DNA of 64,000 bases from contig JAJYUH010000006.1 of the NCBI GenBank assembly GCA_021792635.1, positions 1 through 64,000 of the forward strand. The letters are read 5' to 3'. This document shows positions 57,680-64,000 of the stretch, in pieces. A program made the position numbers and the translations under genes. Source of the DNA: Natronospirales bacterium. Its GTDB lineage: Bacteria; Pseudomonadota; Gammaproteobacteria; Natronospirales; REEB76. The notes under the pieces are model-generated. The model worked only from the letters and a program-made list of their open reading frames with translations, ran no database searches and was not told the DNA's origin. Numbering within the stretch: position 1 is the stretch's first letter; every line of letters begins with the position of its first letter.

Positions 57680-58645
57680 ATGCCCGGTCACGACGATATT
57701 CCCTTTGTATTTGCCGGTGCCGGCCTCGATCGGCTCGCGCCACGGCGCGATGACCCTGACTGGCCGCGGCAAACCCTGGCTGCAGCGCGGACACGCTTTG
57801 TGCCGGTGCTGGAAGAGGAGAACGCGATCATTACCGGCAGTGATGCGCCCGCGCCATTGCTGTTGGACGGCATACAAGCACGGCCGCTGCTGGCGCAAGC
57901 CCGCTGCACGGTACTGCTCGGCAGTTATGCCGGCCATACGTGTTTCGCCCTGGGCCTGCCGCGCGATGCGTCCCTGTCCGCCGGCAATGTCGCACTCACC
58001 AACCTGCGGCCGCAACTGGCGGTGCTAGAATACAGCGCCCTGGCGCTGCTCGGCTACGCGCGTGCCATGGTGCACTGGCACTGCCATAACCGCTTTTGCG
58101 GGAAATGCGGTGCGCCCACCCGCAGTCATCGCCTCGGGCATGAATTACGCTGCACACGCGCCGGGTGCGGCAATGTCATCTATCCGCGCGTCAATCCCGC
58201 CATCATTGTGCTGGTGACTCACGGCGACCGTTGTCTACTCGGTCATCAATCCGGCTGGCTGGAGAAGCGCTATTCCACCATCGCCGGTTTTGTGGAACCG
58301 GGAGAAGACCTGGAGGCGAGTGTGCGGCGCGAGGTACTGGAGGAAACCAATATCCGCGTCACCTCGATGCGGTATGACTCGTCACAGCCCTGGCCGTATC
58401 CGGCCTCGCTGATGCTCGGCTTCCGCGCCGCAGCGGACAATACCGACATCCATTGCAACGACGGCGAGCTCGCCGACGCCCGCTGGTTCTCGCGCGCGGA
58501 CATCGCGCGCGGCATTCAGGATGGCGATCTGGTGTTGCCGACCTATCGTTCCATCTCATACCGGCTGGTACAAGCCTGGTTCGAGGAAAGCGGGGAATAT
58601 TCACTTGGCCATTATCCGCAAACCAAGGCATTTCCAAGCCGCTGA
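57680..58645 (+). CDS. nudC: NAD+ diphosphatase / deNADding Nudix hydrolase
   Basis: A 321-residue NudC that cleaves NAD(H) to NMN and AMP and removes NAD caps from RNA. The zinc ribbon is FCGKCGAPT and CTRAGCGNVIYPRVNPAII. The Nudix box GFVEPGEDLEASVRREVLEE is complete, with the RYSTIAGF segment before it and SQPWPYPASLMLGFRA, the NudC-specific SQPWPFPxS motif, behind it. The stop codon overlaps the start of the EamA gene (TGATG). Confidence 0.95.
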   Translation: MPGHDDIPFVFAGAGLDRLAPRRDDPDWPRQTLAAARTRFVPVLEEENAIITGSDAPAPLLLDGIQARPLLAQARCTVLLGSYAGHTCFALGLPRDASLSAGNVALTNLRPQLAVLEYSALALLGYARAMVHWHCHNRFCGKCGAPTRSHRLGHELRCTRAGCGNVIYPRVNPAIIVLVTHGDRCLLGHQSGWLEKRYSTIAGFVEPGEDLEASVRREVLEETNIRVTSMRYDSSQPWPYPASLMLGFRAAADNTDIHCNDGELADARWFSRADIARGIQDGDLVLPTYRSISYRLVQAWFEESGEYSLGHYPQTKAFPSR

Positions 58646-59541
58646 TGAGCAAAGATACGGCTACGGCGCAAACTATAGACCGGCCCGCGCTCTCGGCCTT
58701 GGGCGTGCTTACGCTGGTATGGGGTTACAACTGGGTGATGATGAAAGTCGCGCTGCGCTACGCCGCACCGTTCACTTTCGCCTACTCGCGCACGCTCGGC
58801 GGCGGTTTGTGCCTGCTGGCGGTGCTGTTTCTGTCCGGCCGGGGTTTCCGGCCGCGGTGTTTCTGGCGCGTGCTGCTGCTCGGGCTGTTGCAGACCACGC
58901 TGTTCATCGGCTTTACCACCCTGGCACTGGTGCACGGCGGCGCCGGTAAAAGTGCGGTGCTGGTATATACCATGCCTTTCTGGGTCATTCTGCTGGCTCC
59001 GTTTGCGCTCAAGGAACGCATCCGCGGCACGCAGTGGTTCGCGGTAGCGCTGGCATTCGCCGGCCTGCTGCTCATCCTGTCGCCGTGGCGGCAAGCACCG
59101 GGTCTGGTCAGCGGCCTGCTGGCATTGGCGGCGGGACTGTTCTGGGCATTGTCGGTGCTGGTGGCGAAGAAAATTCCGCTAAGCAACGCCTGGGATCTGC
59201 TGTCGCTCACCGCCTGGCAGATGTTGTTGGGTGCCGTACCGCTGGTGGCAATCGCCGTGATTTTCCCGGGTCGTGGGACGGACTGGACGCCGGCCTACAT
59301 CGGCGCGCTCGCCTACAATATCGTACCGGCCAACGCACTCGCCTGGCTGTTGTGGCTGTTTGTCGTGGGCCGGCTGCCGGCCAGCGTGAGCGGACTCGGT
59401 TCCCTGGCCACGCCGGTGGTGGGTGTGCTGGCTGCCTGGTTGCAACTGGGGGAACGCCCACAACCCGGGGAAGCCGCCGGCATGTTGCTGGTATTGCTGG
59501 CACTGGCTGCGCTCAGCCTGCCATTGCGCCGGCGTCGCTGA
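58645..59541 (+). CDS. EamA/DMT-family transporter
   Basis: A 298-residue transporter with ten predicted TM helices in two EamA domains: SALGVLTLVWGYNWVMMKVA at the start, VYTMPFWVILLAPFALKERI in the first, and LGSLATPVVGVLAAWLQLGE in the second repeat. The substrate is unknown. It starts within the nudC stop codon, so it is translationally coupled. It is not a close copy of the EamA protein at 42.7 kb. Confidence 0.88.
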   Translation: MSKDTATAQTIDRPALSALGVLTLVWGYNWVMMKVALRYAAPFTFAYSRTLGGGLCLLAVLFLSGRGFRPRCFWRVLLLGLLQTTLFIGFTTLALVHGGAGKSAVLVYTMPFWVILLAPFALKERIRGTQWFAVALAFAGLLLILSPWRQAPGLVSGLLALAAGLFWALSVLVAKKIPLSNAWDLLSLTAWQMLLGAVPLVAIAVIFPGRGTDWTPAYIGALAYNIVPANALAWLLWLFVVGRLPASVSGLGSLATPVVGVLAAWLQLGERPQPGEAAGMLLVLLALAALSLPLRRRR

Positions 59542-59581
59542 AATAACCGGAACAGGAAATGCCGCGGGCTATAATGCCCGC

Positions 59582-60355
59582 ATGTGTCTGCTGGTGTTCG
59601 CCTGGAAAACCCATCCCGATTATCCGCTCGTTTTCGCCGGCAACCGCGATGAACTGCACGCACGCCCCGCACAGCCGGCGGGTTTCTGGCAAGATGCACC
59701 GCAGGTGCTCGGCGGCCGTGACCTGGAAGCCGGCGGTACCTGGCTCGGTGTCAGCGTCAGCGGCCGTTTTGCCGTGGTCACCAACTACCGTGAAGGACCC
59801 GCGCCACAAAAAGCTCCGCGTTCGCGCGGCGAACTCACCGCGCAATTTCTGCGCAGTGACACGACGCCGGAGAACTATATAAGAGAGGTCGTACGGCGCG
59901 CGCAGGAATACGGCGCTTTCAGCCTCATCATCGGCGACCCCGGGACGCTGTGGTATTTTTCCAACCGCGCCGCTGCCCCGCCGCGGGAAATCCCTGCCGG
60001 CTTCCACGGCCTGAGCAACCACCTGCTGGACACGCCCTGGTCGAAGGTGGCCCGCAGCATCACAAGACTGGAAGCACTGCTGGCCCGCGCGGATCCCGTC
60101 GGCGAAGCTCTGTTCGGGCTGCTGGCGGACCGCACGCCGGCCCCGGCCGGCGCGCTGCCGGATACCGGTATCGGCGCGGAGCGTGAACGGCTGTTGTCAT
60201 CGCCGTTCGTGCTGCATCCCGTTTACGGTACACGCTGCTCCAGCGTGATCCGCATGCATAAGGACGACAACCTGCGCTTTACGGAGCGCCGCTTCGACTC
60301 CGGCGGACAGCCGCTGGAAACGCGCCACTTCCGCATCGTCGGTGGTCCGCAGTGA
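59582..60355 (+). CDS. NRDE-family (TANGO2-like) protein
   Basis: A 257-residue protein with the family start MCLLVFAW and the name-giving FAGNRDELHARPAQPAGFWQ; GGTWLGVSVSGRFAVVTNYR and FSLIIGDPGTLWYFSN follow. The N-terminal Cys after Met suggests an Ntn-hydrolase-like fold. Human TANGO2 deficiency causes metabolic crises, and a role in haem or lipid handling is discussed; the bacterial role is unknown. The stop overlaps the GTG start of the S9 peptidase gene. Confidence 0.9.
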   Translation: MCLLVFAWKTHPDYPLVFAGNRDELHARPAQPAGFWQDAPQVLGGRDLEAGGTWLGVSVSGRFAVVTNYREGPAPQKAPRSRGELTAQFLRSDTTPENYIREVVRRAQEYGAFSLIIGDPGTLWYFSNRAAAPPREIPAGFHGLSNHLLDTPWSKVARSITRLEALLARADPVGEALFGLLADRTPAPAGALPDTGIGAERERLLSSPFVLHPVYGTRCSSVIRMHKDDNLRFTERRFDSGGQPLETRHFRIVGGPQ

Positions 60356-62280
60356 GGCGCACGCCACGGCCGGCTCCCTGCGGTACCTGGCTTTCCCCCA
60401 TCAGCGCAGCACGGGTTGCCGGTAACAGCGTGCGTCTGATGCAACCCCGCATTGCGGGCAAGTATGTGTACTGGGTGGAAAGCCGGCCGGAGGAGAACGG
60501 TCGCTGCGTACTGCTGCGGGGCCGCCCGGGAGAGAAAAACCGGGAACTTACGCCGCCGCCGTTCAGCGTCCGGAGCCGCGTACACGAATACGGCGGCGGT
60601 GCATTCGCCCTCACGGACACGGCGATTTATTTCGTCAATGACCGTGATCAGCAGATTTACCTGCATCCGCCGGCCGGCGGCACGCCGCAAGCCCTGACAG
60701 ACAATCCCGCCTGCCGCTTTGCTGATCTGGCGGTGGATGAGCGACGCCAGCGGCTGGTGTGCGTGTGCGAGGACCATGCGGCCGGTGATCCCACGCCGCT
60801 GAACACGCTGGCGGCGGTCTCCATCCGCGGCGGCCGCATCACCACGCTGGCGCAGGGTCATGATTTTTACAGCTCAGCCTCGCTCAGTCCTGACGGCGGC
60901 CGGCTTGCGTGGCTTGCCTGGAATCAGCCGCAGATGCCCTGGGACGGCTGCGAACTCTGGCTGGCGGAATTGGACGCAGCCGGTATCCCCAAGCATGCCC
61001 GATGCATCGGCGGCGGACCGCAGGAATCGGTTTTCCAACCGCAATTCTCGCCGCAGGGGGTTCTCTATTTCATTGGCGACCATGACGGTTTCTGGAACCT
61101 ATACCGGTATGAGGACGGCGGCCGCCACGCCGTCACCCGGGATCACACGGATTATGGTTTCGCGCAGTGGAATTTCGGCATGTCCAGCTACGGTTTTGCG
61201 GCGGATGGCGCCATTCTCGCGGCGCGCAGACGCGAAGCTTGCTCGGAACTGGTACGAATCACCGCCGGCGGCGAAGTGCGATCGCTTGCTGCTGACTTCA
61301 CCCAGATTGAGCATCTGCATGCTTGTGGCAATCAGATGGCGCTGCTTGCGGGCACGCCCGCGCGTTTGCCGGCGGTCTTGACGGGCGATGCGGCGTGTTT
61401 CACCCCGCTCAGCCCGGTTGCAAATGCTATTCCGGCAGCATGTATTTGTACCGCGCAGGCCATCCGCTTCCCTGCCGCGGAAGGCGAGACTGTCCATGCC
61501 TGGCATTACCCGCCACGCAACGCGGATTTCCGCGTACCGCACGCTGAACTGCCGCCACTCATTGTGAAATGCCACGGCGGCCCCACGGCCATGAACGGCA
61601 ACAGCCTGGACCCGCGCATCCAGTTCTGGACCAGCCGCGGCTTCGCGCTGGTGGACGTGAACTACCGCGGCAGCAGCGGCTACGGCCGCGCCTACCGTCA
61701 AAGCCTGCACGGCTACTGGGGCATCAGGGATGTGCAGGATTGCATCCGGGCGGCGCGCTATCTGGTGGAACGGGGACTGGCGGACGAAAACCGCATCGTC
61801 ATCAGCGGCAGCAGTGCCGGCGGCTTCACGGCACTGTGTGCGCTCGCGTTTCACGGGTATTTCAAGGCAGGTGCGGTCTATTACGGCCTCAGCGAACTGG
61901 CAACCGCCATGACCGGTACCCACAAATTCGAGGCGCACTACGGCGACAGTCTGCTCGGACCCTGGCCCGCCGCCCGCGATATTTACCGTGCGCGTTCACC
62001 GCTGTACGCGGCCGGGCGGATCAATTGCCCGGTAATATTCTTCCAGGGTCTCAAGGATCGGGTGGTGCCTCCCGATCAGACGGAACGCATGGTGAATGCG
62101 CTGCGTGCCAAAAAACTGCCGGTCGCCTGTCTGACTTTCGCCGGGGAAGGTCATGGTTTCCGCCGCCGCGACACCCTCCAGCGCGCACTGGAAGCGGAAC
62201 TCACCTTTTACGGGCGCGTGTTCGGCTTCACGCCAGCAGACGCCTTGCCGCCGCTTGCCATCGAAAACCTGCCGGGATAG
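60352..62280 (+). CDS. S9-family prolyl oligopeptidase-like peptidase
   Basis: A 642-residue serine peptidase. Residues about 30-370 form a beta-propeller (VHEYGGGAFALTDTAIYFVN, LSPDGGRLAWLAWNQPQMPW). The catalytic alpha/beta-hydrolase domain holds the Ser in SGSSAGGFTALCALAFHG, the Asp in FQGLKDRVVPPDQTERMVNA and the His in GEGHGFRRRDTL. It resembles the acylaminoacyl/dipeptidyl group and lacks a signal peptide, so it is cytoplasmic. The start is GTG, overlapping the NRDE stop (GTGA). Confidence 0.92.
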   Translation: MRRTPRPAPCGTWLSPISAARVAGNSVRLMQPRIAGKYVYWVESRPEENGRCVLLRGRPGEKNRELTPPPFSVRSRVHEYGGGAFALTDTAIYFVNDRDQQIYLHPPAGGTPQALTDNPACRFADLAVDERRQRLVCVCEDHAAGDPTPLNTLAAVSIRGGRITTLAQGHDFYSSASLSPDGGRLAWLAWNQPQMPWDGCELWLAELDAAGIPKHARCIGGGPQESVFQPQFSPQGVLYFIGDHDGFWNLYRYEDGGRHAVTRDHTDYGFAQWNFGMSSYGFAADGAILAARRREACSELVRITAGGEVRSLAADFTQIEHLHACGNQMALLAGTPARLPAVLTGDAACFTPLSPVANAIPAACICTAQAIRFPAAEGETVHAWHYPPRNADFRVPHAELPPLIVKCHGGPTAMNGNSLDPRIQFWTSRGFALVDVNYRGSSGYGRAYRQSLHGYWGIRDVQDCIRAARYLVERGLADENRIVISGSSAGGFTALCALAFHGYFKAGAVYYGLSELATAMTGTHKFEAHYGDSLLGPWPAARDIYRARSPLYAAGRINCPVIFFQGLKDRVVPPDQTERMVNALRAKKLPVACLTFAGEGHGFRRRDTLQRALEAELTFYGRVFGFTPADALPPLAIENLPG

Positions 62281-62686
62281 GAATGCGTACCGGATGCTCG
62301 CCACCCAATCGATACCGGAGGCGGAGTCAGGCATGGCCAACAGCACGGATCTCACCCACCCCAGCGAACGGTAAATCCGCCGCTCCGGAAACCAAAGCGG
62401 GCGTCTCATTACATACCCGATGTTTTACGCCAGGACCGGCATACCTGCCGGTGCAACATCCCGATGTTCGGTCGGCAATTCCACATTCTGCACCGCATCA
62501 TTAACAAATGGTAATATTTCCATGGAATGGCTTCAGTATCATTTGCCCGCAACCCGTATGCTCAATCTGTTTGCAATTGCATATTGCCGGAATTGACAGG
62601 CTGTTTACCCTTGCCCGGAAATAAAAAAACGTTAAATCAACAACCTGGCTTTCCGCACACAGCCCTTGCTCTGCGGAGCCGCTATT
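62281..62686. other. intergenic region upstream of the opgH locus
   Basis: About 400 bp without a convincing gene. It contains a perfect hairpin ACCGGCA-TACC-TGCCGGT (62435-62452) without T-run, possibly a weak terminator of the peptidase gene, and an AT-rich stretch from 62485 on. TTGACA at 62593-62598 could be a -35 box, but no good -10 box follows at normal distance. Confidence 0.5.
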
Positions 62687-62968
62687 GTGAATGATTTGGA
62701 CACATACTCTGTCATGGTCGAGCGATTACGCGCTTATGCCGATGCGCTTGATCTCAAGAGCGATGATGAACTGATATTCAATACCCTGGATACCGGCAAA
62801 AATACGGGAGAAGCGCTCGCACTGCTGCGTGAGAAACTCAGTATGCGGGTGGGCGGCGATTTTCTTGATTACCGCCTTCGCAGGTATTTTGCGGCAATGG
62901 AAACGGATTTCCGCGGACCCCCGTTTGCAAGGCAGCGGCTTGTTACGGCGGCATTGACACGCAAATAA
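62687..62968 (+). CDS. small protein of unknown function upstream of opgH
   Basis: A 93-residue, mostly helical charged protein: NDLDTYSVMVERLRAYADAL, then DLKSDDELIFNTLDTGKNTG and ALALLREKLSMRVGGDFLDY, ending RQRLVTAALTRK. I recognise no family. The start is GTG at 62687 with GCGGAG 8 nt upstream. It ends 25 bp before opgH on the same strand, in the place where opgG is normally found, so it is probably co-transcribed with the glucan synthase gene. Confidence 0.6.
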   Translation: MNDLDTYSVMVERLRAYADALDLKSDDELIFNTLDTGKNTGEALALLREKLSMRVGGDFLDYRLRRYFAAMETDFRGPPFARQRLVTAALTRK

Positions 62969-62993
62969 CGGCGGTTCGAAGGCCGGGGCCAAA

Positions 62994-64000
62994 ATGAAGC
63001 TGAGACTCTGGAGAAGCAAGGCTCTGCGCCGGCGTATGGCACTCGTCATTCTGGTGACCGTGCCGGCGTTGCTCGCCAGCGAGTTCATGGCGGGGGCGCT
63101 CCCGGTTCCCGGAAATCCGTTGCTGGATGATGCGGTTATTCTGGTATTCGGCCTACTCACAGCCTGGGTCGCGATCGGATTTTGGACCGCCATCTTCGGA
63201 TTTTTCGTATTGTTTACCCGCCGATCAACGGTACCTCTGCAGATGCCTTCCGTATGCGCGCTGCCGGAATCCACAACGGCTATTGTTGTGCCTGTATACA
63301 AGGAATCTGCCGAACGGGTGACTGCCGCGATCGAGGTGATGTATCGGGGGCTCGAAAAAGAATCCGCTCTCGGGCATTTCGAGTTCTATATCCTCTCCGA
63401 CAGTGACGATCCTGACGCATGCGTGCGGGAACAATGGGCCTGGGCACAGTTGTGCCGGACACTGGGAACGTTTAAGCGCGTACATTACCGGCGGCGTCAG
63501 GTAAACATCAAACGGAAAACGGGCAATATCGCCGATTTCCTGCGTCGCTGGGGTTCGCGTCATGATTACATGATCGTCCTCGATGCGGACAGTTTGATGT
63601 CTGCGGCAACCCTGGTAAAACTGGTTGCACTCATGGAAATCAACCCCACCGCCGGAATCATCCAGACCGCTCCCGGTATCATGCTTGCGAGGACACTGTT
63701 CGGCCGCATTCAGCAATTCGCGAACCGACTCTACGGTCCGATGTACGCCGCCGGGCTGTCATTCTGGCAACTCGGTGACAGTTATTACTGGGGACACAAT
63801 GCCATCATCCGTGTGGCGCCTTTCATGCAACACTGCGCACTGCCGAGACTGCGTGGCCGCGCGCCGTTATCCGGAGACATCCTGAGTCATGATTTCGTGG
63901 AGGCCGCACTCATGCGGCGCGCAGGCTGGTCAGTGTGGCTCATGTCCGACATCGCGGGAAGCTGGGAGGAAACGCCACCGACGCTGCTGGATGAACTTAA
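62994..64000 (+). CDS. opgH: glucans biosynthesis glucosyltransferase H (cut by window edge)
   Basis: The first 335 residues of OpgH (MdoH), the inner-membrane GT2 enzyme that makes the linear beta-1,2 backbone of osmoregulated periplasmic glucans. Two TM helices (about 14-35 and 47-70) precede the transferase domain, which shows TTAIVVPVYKESAERV, FYILSDSDDPD, KTGNIADFLRRWGSRHDYMI, VLDADSLM, YYWGHNAIIRVAPFM and LSGDILSHDFVEAALMRRAG. The N-terminus is much shorter than in E. coli OpgH (847 residues in all). No opgG gene precedes it. Confidence 0.94.
   Translation, partial: MKLRLWRSKALRRRMALVILVTVPALLASEFMAGALPVPGNPLLDDAVILVFGLLTAWVAIGFWTAIFGFFVLFTRRSTVPLQMPSVCALPESTTAIVVPVYKESAERVTAAIEVMYRGLEKESALGHFEFYILSDSDDPDACVREQWAWAQLCRTLGTFKRVHYRRRQVNIKRKTGNIADFLRRWGSRHDYMIVLDADSLMSAATLVKLVALMEINPTAGIIQTAPGIMLARTLFGRIQQFANRLYGPMYAAGLSFWQLGDSYYWGHNAIIRVAPFMQHCALPRLRGRAPLSGDILSHDFVEAALMRRAGWSVWLMSDIAGSWEETPPTLLDEL

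Noticed and set aside
1..64000. CRISPR array
   Set aside because: I saw no regularly spaced short repeats; the only long repeats are the two RAYT copies.

Overview
The window is a GC-rich bacterial chromosome segment, most likely from a gammaproteobacterium whose order I cannot fix. The main clues are the rpsU-yqeY-dnaG-rpoD macromolecular synthesis block, tatABC, slt, cca, folB/folK with a pteridine reductase, a split vitamin B12-dependent ribonucleotide reductase (nrdJa/nrdJb), and an osmoregulated glucan synthase (opgH). Most of it is ordinary housekeeping sequence in short operons. Two stretches are clearly accessory: about 2.7-8.6 kb and about 55.6-57.2 kb.

0-2.8 kb: the 3' end of an IS110-family transposase, then tyrA and an AroF-chorismate mutase fusion on the minus strand. 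In front of aroF lies a complete transcription attenuator: a consensus promoter, a 24-codon leader peptide rich in Phe and Tyr, a competing antiterminator and a strong terminator. 2.8-8.6 kb is a patchwork. It holds two 757-bp copies of an IS200-like/RAYT element with perfect 19-bp inverted ends, a GFA-family protein, a small membrane protein, a thioredoxin, a deleted IS4-type element with intact ends and target duplication, a TumE/TumA toxin-antitoxin pair, a broken antitoxin gene, and an AT-richer cassette of a DpnI-type methyl-directed endonuclease with two small unknown genes.

8.6-24.5 kb: nrdJb and nrdJa (the latter with a 374-residue intein placed directly before the radical cysteine), hsp20, a DegP/MucD protease, an outer-membrane-like protein, a DUF2914 protein, a succinate-semialdehyde dehydrogenase, slt, an NDUFA9-like protein, a predicted aminopeptidase, cca and a second beta-barrel-like protein. 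24.5-34.8 kb: a MidA-like methyltransferase, pteridine reductase, the tsaD-folB-folK-S41 peptidase operon, then rpsU, yqeY, dnaG, rpoD and a tRNA with anticodon CAT.

34.8-55.6 kb: a HutD-like protein, a lipoprotein, a TetR regulator with a perfect 34-bp palindrome inside its own promoter and a truncated SDR gene behind it, a GGDEF/EAL protein with a degenerate GGDEF motif, rlmJ, an ArnT-like transferase, an EamA transporter, tatABC, a divergent HisA-like protein, pip-dtd, a possible small RNA, a DUF2007 protein, a LOG-family protein, a UvrD/Rep helicase, MgtC, PEBP, an M15 peptidase, MAPEG and a cyclopropane fatty acid synthase. 55.6-64 kb: intergenic repeats, an AT-rich gene of unknown function, an orphan antitoxin, HIT, nudC, EamA, NRDE and S9 peptidase genes, and finally a small unknown gene with the first part of opgH.

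The best candidates for unusual biology are the aro attenuator with a nearly leaderless leader peptide, the dpnI cassette with its two small partners, the duplicated RAYT element, the IS4-derived miniature element, the nrdJa intein and the unknown AT-rich gene at 56.2 kb.
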